Shown: positions 43,038 through 52,790 of the stretch, piece after piece
How the letters are laid out: each line of letters starts with the position of its first letter
Position numbering within the stretch: position 1 is the stretch's first letter
Translations under genes and position numbers: made by a program
Notes under the pieces: model-generated
Told to the model about the DNA's origin: nothing
Database searches by the model: none
Seen by the model: only the letters and a program-made list of their open reading frames with translations
Origin: Lysinibacillus odysseyi
Lineage (GTDB): Bacteria > Bacillota > Bacilli > Bacillales_A > Planococcaceae
Length of the DNA stretch: 64,000 bases
Direction: 5' to 3'
NCBI GenBank assembly: GCA_014595895.1
Contig: JABUKB010000001.1
Coordinates: forward strand, 558,001 to 622,000

Positions 43038-45173
43038 ATGATAGAAAATAATACTACTAACATGGAAACAATTTTTCAAGTAGCAAAAAATTTAGGCAAT
43101 CAAGCGAAGAAGCCATATGTCATATTAAACCACCTATTTCAAGTAGTTCATAGTAATGATTTATACACACAATTAACGGGTTTTGAGGCGGAAGAAATTT
43201 ACTTGCAGCATTACGCTACCATTAGCGGCAACTATAAATCTACGGACCATACTCGTAAAATTGAGGCTGAATTGAATAAAGGCGCGCTTTCTGTATTTGA
43301 AGTGGTGCATATCCACAGGGATAATCGTTCGTTCACGTCCAAGTTAACCTGCATACCTTTTCAACTGCATGACAATAACATGGTCTGCCATGTTGTTTTT
43401 ATAGAAGATATTACTGGGGAAAAACTGAAAAGTGCCTATAAAGAAGTAGAACAAAGTATTTTTACAGCGATCGAGAAAAGAAAATCACTGACATATCAGT
43501 TGCAAATCATTTGTAGTGCAATTGATTGCTTGTTTTATCCACGTGGATTTACAACGATTGTATGGCATAAAGAGAATAAAATTAAAGTAGTGGCATCTTC
43601 TGCCTTACAAGGGATGAAAAGTAATATTTCTCTGTACGCGGCAGATCCTCGTTACGGAATATATGAAGATTTCTTGTCGGCGGATGTACAAACCTATGAG
43701 AATTTGGAGGAACTTCCCTTAGTGGATGCACATCGCCAGTTTGCGCAAGAACAGGCATTAGAAAAATGTTTTGTTTATCCTATACAAATTCAGCAGCAAA
43801 GAATAGGCGCAATTATTTTGCTTTTTAACGCAGATACAAAACAAAACCAGCCTTATATAGATTTTTTCGATAAACTATTTGCATTGCTCGAACTTGCCTA
43901 TAACTTCGATAAACAACAAAAACAGCTAAACAATATCGCGTATTTCGATCATGCGCTGGACATTCCGAACAGGGCAGGAATCTTAAGGAATATCGAGGCG
44001 TTGGGGATACCCCTGACGGTAGGGACAATCCAACTCATAGAGCCAACAGAATTTTCACGTATTGTGGAACTATACGGTCGGGATGTAGGCGATCAATTGC
44101 TTAAACAAATAGTTGAGCGTCTAAATGGTTTAGCGGAGATGAAAAATGTGCGGATAGGTCGAATGTCTAGTGCCTCTATCATGCTAGTGACGATCGGGAA
44201 ACAACAGGAAATCCAAACCGCTTCCATTTTGGAAAAACCTTTTCTTATTAATAATGAGCAACTATTCGTGACGTGCAAGAACGGAATTGCCCATTTTCAG
44301 GAGCAAGGTCCGATTGAAGAATACATGCGTCATGCGGAAGGGGCTCTCACATTAGCCAAGCAGCAAAATACAGTGGATGTTTGTTATTACGACTCACGAC
44401 ACGATGAGAAGATGAAACGTGATATGCAGATTTTAAACCATTTGGCGGCAGCGATTAAAGAACGGATTTTTGAGGTGTATATTCAACCGAAAGTCGATGT
44501 GAGGACAAGGGAAATCATTGCATTTGAAGCATTGGCAAGATGGGAAGACCCAGAGCTAGGCTTTGTGCCACCCGATCAATTTATTGCGATTGCGGAAAAA
44601 GCAGGGTGGGTTGATAAAGTAGACGCAATTATTCTAGAAAAAGTATTAGTTTGGCTGCAACAACGCATACAACGAGGAGAACGGGTGACACCTGTTGCGA
44701 TCAATATTTCACCTTCTCATTTTTATAAGAAAACATTTATCGAAGAGCTCATACAGCTGATGGCTAAATATGAGGTCAATCATTCTTTGCTGATTATAGA
44801 AGTAACGGAAAACTTAGGTCTTGTAAATATTGAACAGGCCGAGAAAATCATTTACCGTTTAAATGAAGCAGGTTTCCAGGTGAGTGTTGACGATTTTGGC
44901 ATCGGTCACTCTTCGCTTAGTTATTTGCAAAAGCTGGCATTTAGTGAGCTGAAAATTGATCGAAGCTTTACGTCTAGACTGCATGAGGAAAGCACATTTG
45001 CAATTGTTCGATCCATTATCCAAATAGCGCAAAACCTGAAGTTCCGGCTTGTGGCAGAGGGCGTGGAAACTAGTGAACAGGCTGAAGCCTTACTGGATTT
45101 AGGATGCTCTATTGCTCAGGGCTATTTATTTTACAAACCTATGCCCTTATCGGAAGCGGAGAAATATATGTGA
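43038..45173 (+). CDS. PAS-GAF-GGDEF-EAL cyclic-di-GMP signalling protein
   Basis: A 711-residue cytoplasmic protein with no membrane segment. PAS-like domain at about 15-120 and a GAF-like region at about 130-290. A GGDEF domain (about 300-440) has a degenerate active-site loop (GRMSSASI instead of GGDEF). The EAL domain (about 460-705) has EALARWEDP near 495, DDFGIGHSSLSYLQ near 617 and LKIDRSF intact. Expected activity is c-di-GMP phosphodiesterase, with the GGDEF part possibly a GTP sensor. Monocistronic, ending in a strong terminator. Confidence 0.88.
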   Translation: MIENNTTNMETIFQVAKNLGNQAKKPYVILNHLFQVVHSNDLYTQLTGFEAEEIYLQHYATISGNYKSTDHTRKIEAELNKGALSVFEVVHIHRDNRSFTSKLTCIPFQLHDNNMVCHVVFIEDITGEKLKSAYKEVEQSIFTAIEKRKSLTYQLQIICSAIDCLFYPRGFTTIVWHKENKIKVVASSALQGMKSNISLYAADPRYGIYEDFLSADVQTYENLEELPLVDAHRQFAQEQALEKCFVYPIQIQQQRIGAIILLFNADTKQNQPYIDFFDKLFALLELAYNFDKQQKQLNNIAYFDHALDIPNRAGILRNIEALGIPLTVGTIQLIEPTEFSRIVELYGRDVGDQLLKQIVERLNGLAEMKNVRIGRMSSASIMLVTIGKQQEIQTASILEKPFLINNEQLFVTCKNGIAHFQEQGPIEEYMRHAEGALTLAKQQNTVDVCYYDSRHDEKMKRDMQILNHLAAAIKERIFEVYIQPKVDVRTREIIAFEALARWEDPELGFVPPDQFIAIAEKAGWVDKVDAIILEKVLVWLQQRIQRGERVTPVAINISPSHFYKKTFIEELIQLMAKYEVNHSLLIIEVTENLGLVNIEQAEKIIYRLNEAGFQVSVDDFGIGHSSLSYLQKLAFSELKIDRSFTSRLHEESTFAIVRSIIQIAQNLKFRLVAEGVETSEQAEALLDLGCSIAQGYLFYKPMPLSEAEKYM

Positions 45174-45177
45174 ATGG

Positions 45178-45224
45178 GAAAGAGGCTGTGCCATGAGTTT
45201 TATGCTTATGGCACAGCCTCTTTC
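45178..45224. terminator. bidirectional terminator
   Basis: A 16-bp perfect stem (45179-45194 with 45208-45223) between convergent genes. Confidence 0.92.
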
Positions 45225-45238
45225 ATGTTTCCCATTGT

Positions 45239-45898
45239 TTATTGGTGCTGCAAAACACCTGCTAATTTCTGCAGAGCCTCCTCATTTAGGATGCGGTAAT
45301 AGCGTCCATCCTTTTTCAAAATTTGCTGCTCGCAAAATTGAGCGAGCACATGCAGCAAATGTCGGTAAGAAACGCCCAAATAATCACACACCGTAACATG
45401 CTTTTCTTTATAAATGTCCCCATCGGCTGTCTGTAAGATAAATTCCGCTAAGCGATTTTCGAGTGGAAAAGCTAAACTTGTAGAATATTTGATTGTCATC
45501 TTCGCTGTTTTCTCGCTTAAAAATAAACAAAGGTGTCGCAGAAATAATGGGTCTTCTAGTATTTGATCGCGGCATGTATAAGGAATCGCCAAGCAAGTAA
45601 CCTTTGTGGAGGTTTGGACCCCTTTTGAATAAAAAGAAGCTTGTAGCAATTCCATTTCCCCGATAAATTCAAAAGGCATAATGAAATTCAGCAAAGATAT
45701 TTTGCCATTTTGGTGGGTCATATAAATTTTTGCTGTTCCTTCTAATACATAAAACAGGTAATTAGGCGGTGTGCCTTCCCGCACAATCCATTCTCCGCGC
45801 TCGAACTGATGGAGTTGAATCACCTCATGAATGGGGAATGAAAATAAGTGTGAGAGGGGATTATGTTGAAGAGAAGGATGATTTTTTAGTATTTGCAA
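45239..45898 (-). CDS. Crp/Fnr family regulator, YeiL-like
   Basis: A 219-residue regulator with a cyclic-nucleotide-binding-like beta roll (about 15-140; FERGEWIVREGTPPNYLFYVLEGTAKIY) and a C-terminal winged helix (about 165-210; VCDYLGVSYRHLLHVLAQFCEQQIL). The FPLENRLAEFIL and GVSYRHLLHVLAQF segments closely resemble E. coli YeiL, including a Cys in the helix region. It is divergent from an MFS gene, with a palindrome in the shared promoter region that is a likely binding site. The signal is unknown. Confidence 0.85.
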   Translation of the reverse strand: MQILKNHPSLQHNPLSHLFSFPIHEVIQLHQFERGEWIVREGTPPNYLFYVLEGTAKIYMTHQNGKISLLNFIMPFEFIGEMELLQASFYSKGVQTSTKVTCLAIPYTCRDQILEDPLFLRHLCLFLSEKTAKMTIKYSTSLAFPLENRLAEFILQTADGDIYKEKHVTVCDYLGVSYRHLLHVLAQFCEQQILKKDGRYYRILNEEALQKLAGVLQHQ

Positions 45899-45917
45899 GT
45901 TTGCCTCCTTAAAATAT

Positions 45918-45929
45918 GAGATATCTCAC
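45918..45929. promoter_or_regulatory. 12-bp palindrome between yeiL-like and MFS genes
   Basis: TGAGATATCTCA is a perfect palindrome located 20 bases from the regulator start and 52 bases from the MFS start. The wider ATATGAGATATCTCACAT resembles the TGTGA-N6-TCACA layout of Crp/Fnr sites. Confidence 0.55.
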
Positions 45930-45980
45930 ATTATTGTAAATGAAAACATGCTATGATGCAATGACTGGAGGTTAGATCGA

Positions 45981-47132
45981 ATGAATACACAGCGCTGGAT
46001 GAGTCAGCAATATTTTGTATTTTTTATGACGTGGGGTGTGTTCCTTCCCTACTGGACAGGATGGTTAATAGATGTTAAGGAGCTGACAGTTGCTCAGGCA
46101 AGCGTAGTGATGAGTCTCGGCTTGGTAGCACGCGGAATGAGTACGTTATTTATTTTCCCGTATTTTGCTGGGAAGTGGAGCAACAAAACATTGCTGAATG
46201 CGATGGGCATTGGTACATTCTTTATGCTCGTTTGTTATATACCTGTAGAATCCTATAGCGTACTGTTACTGATCACATTAGGTTTGAATCTCTTTTATCC
46301 GCCTTTAATGCCCGCTTTGGATAGTATTGCCAGTGTGCTCGTGCAACATAAGCAGCTGCGTCATTACGGCAAGGCCCGCTCTTGGGGTTCAATTGGCTTT
46401 GTCGTAGCCGGAATGCTTCTTACCGTATTTACGGGTCTGCTAGGAGATGCCGTTATTTTATATGCAATGCTATTCATGGCGATGATTTTTGTATTTTTAG
46501 GTTTCCTGCAGACGCCAGAAATCCTGGCGCAAAAACCACAAGCTACAAAGACAGCCAAAACGAAGATGTGGCAATTGTTTAAGGTGCGATATTTTGGCTT
46601 AGTGCTATTAATAGTCGTACTTCTCCAGGCAGGGCATGCGTCTTACTATAGCTATGGTTATATTTTCTTGCAGGAACTAGATACACCTAAAATGTTAATC
46701 GGTATTATTATTAATATTGCGGTAATTAGCGAGATTATTTTCTTTGCCAAGGCAGATACGGCTTTTTCTAAATTTTCGATTGGCGGATTATTGACGATGG
46801 CGGCGCTGGGATCTACCGTACGCTGGCTTGTCATATTCCTGTTCCCGAATCCGATTGTGTTTACAATCTCGCAAGTGTTGCACGCCTTTTCGTTTGCGAT
46901 GGGTCACTATGCATTTATACGATTCTTAAATCAAAATCTGTCTATTGGTCAAATTCCGAATGCTCAAGGAATGTATTCAGCACTAGCTCTGAGTTGGAGC
47001 ACGGCTATCTTTACGATATTTGGCGGCTATTTATACGAAATCGACCCGAAACTCGCCTTTTTAGGCATGGTCGTTTGTACCATTCCGTCGATGCTCATTG
47101 CTATGTATTATCGTAAACTATCAGCAAAATAG
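45981..47132 (+). CDS. MFS transporter of the HcaT/LacY-like group
   Basis: A 383-residue 12-helix carrier of the MFS_1-like (3-phenylpropionate HcaT / nucleoside symporter) branch. Typical are the opening QQYFVFFMTWGVFLPYWTGWL, the RYGKARSWGS-like HYGKARSWGSIGFVVAG near 130 and the central basic loop. GGAGG precedes the ATG. It is divergent from the YeiL-like regulator, which probably controls it. The substrate is unknown; the family name does not prove an aromatic acid. Confidence 0.82.
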   Translation: MNTQRWMSQQYFVFFMTWGVFLPYWTGWLIDVKELTVAQASVVMSLGLVARGMSTLFIFPYFAGKWSNKTLLNAMGIGTFFMLVCYIPVESYSVLLLITLGLNLFYPPLMPALDSIASVLVQHKQLRHYGKARSWGSIGFVVAGMLLTVFTGLLGDAVILYAMLFMAMIFVFLGFLQTPEILAQKPQATKTAKTKMWQLFKVRYFGLVLLIVVLLQAGHASYYSYGYIFLQELDTPKMLIGIIINIAVISEIIFFAKADTAFSKFSIGGLLTMAALGSTVRWLVIFLFPNPIVFTISQVLHAFSFAMGHYAFIRFLNQNLSIGQIPNAQGMYSALALSWSTAIFTIFGGYLYEIDPKLAFLGMVVCTIPSMLIAMYYRKLSAK

Positions 47133-47185
47133 TTCCGCTATTTCATACATATATGATAAAATATGCATGAAAGAAGGAACAAAAC

Positions 47186-47398
47186 ATGTATGAATATTTT
47201 TTGATTGCCGTTGCTGGGCAATTCGTTGCAAACCGTTACTGTGAATCTGCTTTTACGACGGATGAGGAACAGGCACATGCCTACACATCGTATGAGTCAG
47301 CAGCACAGGCAAATGTCATGCAAGGGGAGATTCTCCACCGAGTAGTGACAGATGAGGAATTAGAGCAAATGAGTACTCTATCTTTCTCGTTAGTTTAA
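47186..47398 (+). CDS. small hypothetical protein (70 aa)
   Basis: A short acidic protein with one weakly hydrophobic start (YEYFLIAVAGQFVA) and a TDEELEQM tail. GAAGGAAC precedes the ATG, and a very strong terminator follows, which supports a real transcript. Family not recognised. Confidence 0.65.
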   Translation: MYEYFLIAVAGQFVANRYCESAFTTDEEQAHAYTSYESAAQANVMQGEILHRVVTDEELEQMSTLSFSLV

Positions 47399-47428
47399 AA
47401 CAATCCATACCTTCAGTGGAGTGGATTC

Positions 47429-47477
47429 AGACTGTAGACAAGCTTCTAAAAAGAAGCTTGTCTACAGTCTTTTTTTA
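47429..47477 (+). terminator. strong intrinsic terminator
   Basis: A 19-bp perfect stem (47429-47447 with 47452-47470), a 4-base loop and seven T. Confidence 0.95.
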
Positions 47478-47601
47478 TAACAAGCGATTATCGTTGCTGG
47501 TATTCTAGTATGTTAGCAAAGGCGACAATAGAAGAAATTATTTACGACATGCTATACTAAAATGGAATATCCAATCATTTCAAAAAAAGCGAGGTTTTTG
47601 A

Positions 47602-48795
47602 ATGTATACAACGTATTGCCGAGCATATCAACGCACATTTAAAATAGCGTCTCGTTTTTTCACATGGCGCAAACCGACATTGATAACAGGTGAAAATAGC
47701 TTGCTGCAGCTACCGGCTGCAATCGAGAAATACGGGATTAAAAAAGTATTGATTGTCACAGATCAAGGCATTGCACAGCTTGGATTGATGATGCCACTAT
47801 TACAACAGTTAGAACAGCAGCAAATCCATTTCGTTATATATGACCAAACAGTGCCAAACCCAACAATAGCAAATATTGAAGAAGCTTTCGCCTTATATCG
47901 TAATCATGCTTGCCAAGGGATTGTCGCTTTTGGCGGCGGCTCGCCAATGGATTGTGCGAAGGGAGTAGCGGCACGTGTAGCAAGACCCGATAAACAAATT
48001 CCAGAGTTAAAGGGGCAACTTAAAGTACGCAAAGAAATGTCTCCATTTTTCGCTATTCCAACGACCGCTGGCACCGGAAGTGAGGCTACAGTGGCCGCCG
48101 TGATTTCAAATCCGGAGACACAGGAGAAATATGCCATTAATGACCCGGTACTAATTCCGCATGTAGCAGTACTAGACCCGTTTTTAACAGTAGGGCTACC
48201 ACCACATATTACGTCCACGACAGGGATGGATGCATTAACACATGCGGTAGAGGCGTATATCGGAAAAAGTAATACAGCAGAAACAAGGGAATGCAGCATC
48301 CAGGCGACGAAGCTGATCTTTGAACATTTGTATACCGCGTACAAAGACGGAACGAATGTTGAAGCACGCAAATATATGCAAAAGGCAGCTTACTTAGCAG
48401 GAGTTGCATTTACACGTGCCTATGTTGGGTATGTTCACGCCATTGCACATACATTAGGCGGATTCTATCAAGTACCGCACGGCTATGCGAACGCGATTAT
48501 ACTGCCTTACGTGTTAGAGTTTTATGGAGAGTCCGTCCACAAACCGCTTGCTGAATTAGCAGAAGCGGTTGGGATAAAAGGCGAGACAGATGGAGAGAAG
48601 GCACGTGCATTTATTGATGCCATCAAGGGCTTAAATGCCAGCATGGATATTCCCGATAAAATAGAGGGCATTGTCAATCGAGATGTACCGGTAATGGTTG
48701 AACGTGCCCTGCAAGAAGCCAATCCGTTGTATCCCGTACCACGCATTCTCAATAAAGACGAGTTATTTTATTTATACCAAATCATTCAACCTTAG
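47602..48795 (+). CDS. iron-containing alcohol dehydrogenase
   Basis: A group III alcohol dehydrogenase of 397 residues. The NAD-binding GGGSPMDCAKG is near 113, PTTAGTGSEAT near 154, and the metal-binding AIAHTLGGFYQVPHGYANAI is near 280, containing the iron-ligand histidines. B. subtilis has no close neighbour copy here. It lies 16 bases before an SDR gene on the same strand and probably forms a two-gene operon with it. Confidence 0.93.
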   Translation: MYTTYCRAYQRTFKIASRFFTWRKPTLITGENSLLQLPAAIEKYGIKKVLIVTDQGIAQLGLMMPLLQQLEQQQIHFVIYDQTVPNPTIANIEEAFALYRNHACQGIVAFGGGSPMDCAKGVAARVARPDKQIPELKGQLKVRKEMSPFFAIPTTAGTGSEATVAAVISNPETQEKYAINDPVLIPHVAVLDPFLTVGLPPHITSTTGMDALTHAVEAYIGKSNTAETRECSIQATKLIFEHLYTAYKDGTNVEARKYMQKAAYLAGVAFTRAYVGYVHAIAHTLGGFYQVPHGYANAIILPYVLEFYGESVHKPLAELAEAVGIKGETDGEKARAFIDAIKGLNASMDIPDKIEGIVNRDVPVMVERALQEANPLYPVPRILNKDELFYLYQIIQP

Positions 48796-48811
48796 CAATG
48801 GAGGAAACATA

Positions 48812-49555
48812 GTGAAATCAGTATTTATAACCGGTGCGACAAGCGGCATCGGGCTTGAAATTACAAAAATGTGCATAAAAAAAGGTTACGTAGTATATGC
48901 CACAGGACGCAATGAATCCGCGTTAAAAACATTGCGCAATATGGGAGTACATGTTTTGCAGGCGGATTTACGCCAAATAGAAGACATCGATCGTGTCGTA
49001 GCCTGGCTGCCTGACATTGATGTAGCCATTTTAAATGCAGGGCTGGGCATTTTTGCTAACTCCTTTGAGTTAACAGATACGGAAATTGATACGATGTTTG
49101 AAATCAATGTCCGCGCGCCTATTTATTTAACGAATCGCTTAGTGCCGCGCATGCAAGAACGTCAGAATGGTCACTTTATTTACGTCAGCTCCCAAGCAGG
49201 AAAAGTTGCCACACGGAAAGCGAGTGTTTACGCGTCAACAAAGCATGCATTAATGGGGTATTTAAACGGGGTACGTCTTGAGCTAGCCCCGTACAATATA
49301 AAAGTGACAGGGGTATATCCAGGACCGATTGATACACCATTCTTAGAAAAGGCCGACGCTAGCAACGTATACCGAGAGTCGGTAAAGACATTTTTAACGC
49401 AGCCGACAAAAGTAGCAGCTGGAGTGATGCGTGCAATTGATAAGCCTGTACGTGAAATTAATGTCCCAGGTATTATGAATATCACCGCAAAATTGTATGC
49501 ACTGGCACCAACCCTTGTGGAAACAGTAGGACGAGGATTCTTTAATAAAAAGTAA
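48812..49555 (+). CDS. short-chain dehydrogenase/reductase
   Basis: A classical SDR of 247 residues: TGATSGIGLEI near 7 (cofactor), NAGLGIFA near 79, the Ser-Tyr-Lys set with YASTKHALMGY near 145, and PGPIDTPF near 174. The GTG at 48812 has GGAGG eight bases upstream; in-frame codons earlier lie inside the alcohol dehydrogenase gene. Substrate unknown; coupling with the alcohol dehydrogenase suggests alcohol/aldehyde or lipid metabolism (inference). Confidence 0.9.
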   Translation: MKSVFITGATSGIGLEITKMCIKKGYVVYATGRNESALKTLRNMGVHVLQADLRQIEDIDRVVAWLPDIDVAILNAGLGIFANSFELTDTEIDTMFEINVRAPIYLTNRLVPRMQERQNGHFIYVSSQAGKVATRKASVYASTKHALMGYLNGVRLELAPYNIKVTGVYPGPIDTPFLEKADASNVYRESVKTFLTQPTKVAAGVMRAIDKPVREINVPGIMNITAKLYALAPTLVETVGRGFFNKK

Positions 49556-49826
49556 AAGGTTGAGAGAAGTCATCTCAGCTTGTTAACAGCATCCGGCGAG
49601 AAGAAAAATGGTAAATATCGCGTCTGAGAACTTCCGATAATGAAAGCCGCTTACCATCAAGCTTAGTATCGTAAGACTATAATATATATGCATAAATTTG
49701 AATGACGAGAGGGAGTAAGAGCAAACATTTGTGAGCAAATTCCTGCTTAAACGCGTATTGTCTAAAAGGCGAGGAATATAAGTTGTCTAACATCACAAAA
49801 AAGTTAAATAATTTATATAAATACAG
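49556..49826. other. intergenic region upstream of argG
   Basis: No gene seen. A short TGAGA/TCTCA hairpin lies just after the SDR gene, and a TATAAT-like box near 49678. No known riboswitch core was recognised. Confidence 0.45.
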
Positions 49827-49855
49827 TTGCGTTTATGTTTATTCCATGATACTAT
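49827..49855 (+). promoter_or_regulatory. argGH promoter
   Basis: TTGCGT (49827-49832), 17 bases, TACTAT (49850-49855), about 68 bases before the argG start. Confidence 0.6.
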
Positions 49856-49878
49856 TCGTGTATAAACTTTTAAAAAAA

Positions 49879-49892
49879 TGTATAAACATACA
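49879..49892 (+). promoter_or_regulatory. ARG box (ArgR/AhrC operator)
   Basis: TGTATAAACATACA is an inverted repeat TGTAT-N4-ATACA that fits the ARG box pattern TGNATWWWWATNCA with a single deviation. It lies just downstream of the predicted start, as expected for arginine repression of argGH. A half-site copy TGTATAAAC is at 49859-49867. Confidence 0.7.
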
Positions 49893-49922
49893 AAAACACG
49901 ATACATCGGAGGCAGAATGAGA

Positions 49923-51119
49923 ATGGCGAACAAAAAAGTAGTACTTGCATATTCAGGTGGTCTTGATACATCTGTAGCAATTCCATGGCTAAAAGAACAA
50001 GGTTGGGACGTAATAGCGGTATGTCTTGACGTAGGTGAAGGGAAAGACCTAGAGTTCATCAAAAATAAGGCACTACAAGTAGGTGCCGTTGAATCATATA
50101 TGATTGATGCGAAAGATGAGTTTGCTGAAGATTATGCATTAATTTCTTTACAAGGTCATACTTGGTATGAGCAAAAGTATCCATTAGTATCAGCATTATC
50201 TCGTCCATTAATCTCTAAAAAATTAGTAGAAATCGCAACAGAAACAAACGCTGATGCAGTAGCACACGGTTGTACGGGTAAAGGGAATGACCAAGTTCGC
50301 TTTGAAGTTTCAATTAAAGCATTAAATCCTAACTTAGAAGTGTTAGCACCAGTACGTGAGTGGGGCTGGAGCCGTGACGAAGAAATTGAATACGCACAAA
50401 AGCATGGTGTGCCGATTCCAGCAACATTGGATTCACCATTCTCAATCGATCAAAACTTATGGGGTCGTGCAAACGAAGCGGGCGTTATGGAAGATCCATG
50501 GGTAGCTCCACCAGAAGAGGCTTATGGTCTAACAGTATCTGTTGAAAACGCGCCAGATACACCGGAATTCATCGAAATCGAATTCGTAGCAGGTAAGCCG
50601 GTTTCTTTAAATGGTAAAGAAATGAAACTAGCAGACTTAATCCAAGAATTAAACGCTGTAGCGGGTGCGCACGGTGTTGGCCGTATCGACCACGTAGAAA
50701 ACCGTTTAGTAGGAATCAAATCTCGTGAAGTATACGAAATTCCAGGAGCAAAAGTATTACTGACTGCTCATAAAGAGTTAGAAGATATTACATTAGTAAA
50801 AGAGCTTGCTCACTTCAAACCAATTATTGAGCACAAATTATCAGAAATCATCTATAACGGTTTATGGTTCAACCCAATCCGTACATCACTTGAAGCATTC
50901 TTAAAAGAAACACAAAAGTATGTAAATGGTACGGTACGTGTGAAATTATACAAAGGTCATGCAATTGTTGAAGGACGTAAATCACCAAACTCTCTATATT
51001 CAGAAGAGCTTGCCACTTACTCTAAAGCAGACCAATTTAACCACAACTCAGCTGTAGGCTTCATCGAATTGTTCGGTTTACCAACAGTAGTTGCTGCAGA
51101 AGTAGCAAAAAATAAATAA
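49923..51119 (+). CDS. argG: argininosuccinate synthase
   Basis: Condenses citrulline and aspartate with ATP. The 398 residues start with the P-loop [15 protein letters not shown] (residues 6-20), followed by [13 protein letters not shown] near 115, [14 protein letters not shown] near 170 and [23 protein letters not shown] near 345. The ATG at 49923 gives the family start [13 protein letters not shown], ten bases after GGAGG; an ATG two codons earlier is possible. It heads argGH. Confidence 0.95.
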   Translation: MANKKVVLAYSGGLDTSVAIPWLKEQGWDVIAVCLDVGEGKDLEFIKNKALQVGAVESYMIDAKDEFAEDYALISLQGHTWYEQKYPLVSALSRPLISKKLVEIATETNADAVAHGCTGKGNDQVRFEVSIKALNPNLEVLAPVREWGWSRDEEIEYAQKHGVPIPATLDSPFSIDQNLWGRANEAGVMEDPWVAPPEEAYGLTVSVENAPDTPEFIEIEFVAGKPVSLNGKEMKLADLIQELNAVAGAHGVGRIDHVENRLVGIKSREVYEIPGAKVLLTAHKELEDITLVKELAHFKPIIEHKLSEIIYNGLWFNPIRTSLEAFLKETQKYVNGTVRVKLYKGHAIVEGRKSPNSLYSEELATYSKADQFNHNSAVGFIELFGLPTVVAAEVAKNK

Positions 51120-51128
51120 TGAAAGGCT

Positions 51129-51160
51129 GAGCGATTCGCGTGCGAGTCGCTCTTCCTTTT
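51129..51160 (+). terminator. hairpin between argG and argH
   Basis: A strong GC stem (GAGCGA/TCGCTC, then TCGC/GCGA) followed by TTCCTTTT. The T-run is broken, so it may be partial termination or RNA stabilisation inside the operon. Confidence 0.55.
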
Positions 51161-51177
51161 AAATAGGAGTGTAAAAT

Positions 51178-52548
51178 ATGGCGAAATTATGGGGCGGACG
51201 TTTCCAAAAATCAGCAGAAGCTTGGGTAGATGAATTTGGTGCATCAATTGGCTTCGACCAACAACTAGTAATGGAAGATATAGAAGGTTCAGTAGCACAT
51301 GTTACGATGCTAGGAGAGACAGGTATTCTTCCAGCAGAGGACGTAACAAAGATTTTAGACGGTTTAGCACAGCTAAAAGTAAAGGCAGAAGCAGACGAAT
51401 TAGAATTTTCAGTTGCAAATGAAGATATTCATTTAAATCTAGAAAAAATGCTTATTGATTTAATCGGTCCTGTCGGCGGTAAATTACATACAGGTCGTAG
51501 CCGTAATGACCAAGTTGCTACGGATATGCACCTGTTCTTAAAGAAACGTGTACCAGAAGTGATTGGTTTGATTGAAAACTTCCAAAAAACGATTGTAACG
51601 CAGGCTGAACAGCATGTTGAAACGATTGCACCAGGGTATACACACTTACAACGTGCCCAGCCAGTTAGTTTTGCCCATCATTTAATGGTGTACTTCTGGC
51701 AGTTACAGCGCGATAAAGAGCGTTTCACAGAATCGATGAAGCGTATTGATATCCTGCCGCTCGGTGCTGGCGCGATGGCAGGGACAACTTTCCCGATTGA
51801 TCGTTTAAAATCAGCAGAGCTGTTAGGGTTTGCGGATGTGTATGCCAACTCGATGGATGCGGTGTCTGACCGAGACTTTATCGTGGAATTTTTATCGAAC
51901 TCGGCACTACTGATGACACATTTATCACGTTTTGCAGAGGAAATCATTATTTGGTCAACAGATGAATTTAAATTCATTGAGCTTGATGATGCTTTCTCTA
52001 CAGGGTCATCCATTATGCCGCAAAAGAAAAATCCGGATATGGCAGAGCTGATTCGCGGGAAGACAGGTCGTGCCTTCGGGAATTTAGTGGGCTTATTAAC
52101 GGTCCTAAAAGGAACACCGCTTACTTATAACAAAGACATGCAGGAAGATAAAGAGGGCATGTTTGATACTATGGAAACAGTACTAGGTAGCTTGAAGATT
52201 TTTGAAGGTATGGTACGTACGATGACAGTCAACACGGCTCGTTTACATGGTGCTGTCCATTCGGATTTCTCAAATGCGACAGAGCTGGCGGATTATTTGG
52301 CAACAAAAGGCATGCCATTCCGCGAGGCGCATGAAGTGACAGGTAAGCTGGTATACACATGTATTCAAAAAGGAATTTATTTATTAGATTTACCTTTAGA
52401 AGAAATGAAAAAAGAGTCTGAGTTATTAGAAGAAGACATTTACGATGTGCTTGCACCGGAAGCAGCAGTACGCCGCCGAAATTCTTTAGGTGGCACAGGC
52501 TTCGAGCAAGTAAAAATCCAATTACAAAAAGCAAAAGAATTATTATAA
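51178..52548 (+). CDS. argH: argininosuccinate lyase
   Basis: Splits argininosuccinate to arginine and fumarate. The 456 residues carry LWGGRFQK at the start, [17 protein letters not shown] near 103, the HLQRAQP segment near 160 and the fumarase-superfamily signature [12 protein letters not shown] near 276. TAGGAGTG precedes the ATG. It is followed by a terminator. Confidence 0.96.
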   Translation: MAKLWGGRFQKSAEAWVDEFGASIGFDQQLVMEDIEGSVAHVTMLGETGILPAEDVTKILDGLAQLKVKAEADELEFSVANEDIHLNLEKMLIDLIGPVGGKLHTGRSRNDQVATDMHLFLKKRVPEVIGLIENFQKTIVTQAEQHVETIAPGYTHLQRAQPVSFAHHLMVYFWQLQRDKERFTESMKRIDILPLGAGAMAGTTFPIDRLKSAELLGFADVYANSMDAVSDRDFIVEFLSNSALLMTHLSRFAEEIIIWSTDEFKFIELDDAFSTGSSIMPQKKNPDMAELIRGKTGRAFGNLVGLLTVLKGTPLTYNKDMQEDKEGMFDTMETVLGSLKIFEGMVRTMTVNTARLHGAVHSDFSNATELADYLATKGMPFREAHEVTGKLVYTCIQKGIYLLDLPLEEMKKESELLEEDIYDVLAPEAAVRRRNSLGGTGFEQVKIQLQKAKELL

Positions 52549-52552
52549 AATG

Positions 52553-52585
52553 AAGCATCGTGCGATTATGCGCGATGCTCTTTTC
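52553..52585 (+). terminator. intrinsic terminator after argH
   Basis: Stem AGCATCGTGC/GCGCGATGCT (52554-52563 with 52570-52579) followed by CTTTTCT. Confidence 0.8.
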
Positions 52586-52619
52586 TCATTCAAATCAATT
52601 AGATAAGGAGCTGAAGCAG

Positions 52620-52790
52620 ATGATTACATACGAAGTGACATGCAGGTATTGCAGACAACCCTTCCATGTAGTGGAAGGCACTAAAAAATATGCAGACTAT
52701 AAGAAAAATCATCAAGCCAACTTTTCTTGTGATACATGTGACCGCCTCATAGAGGACGATTCCCGTAAATATTTATTTAACCGAGATTAA
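52620..52790 (+). CDS. small zinc-ribbon protein (DUF2197-like)
   Basis: A 56-residue protein with two Cys pairs, CRYC near residue 8 and CDTC near 38, the pattern of a single zinc ribbon. AAGGAG lies nine bases before the ATG at 52620; an in-frame ATG at 52560 is within the argH terminator. The resemblance to the DUF2197 family is by length and Cys layout only. Confidence 0.7.
   Translation: MITYEVTCRYCRQPFHVVEGTKKYADYKKNHQANFSCDTCDRLIEDDSRKYLFNRD

Noticed and set aside
45112-45396. Plus-strand frame overlapping the end of the EAL gene and the YeiL-like gene
   Set aside because: It runs through the bidirectional terminator and is antisense to a clear regulator gene.
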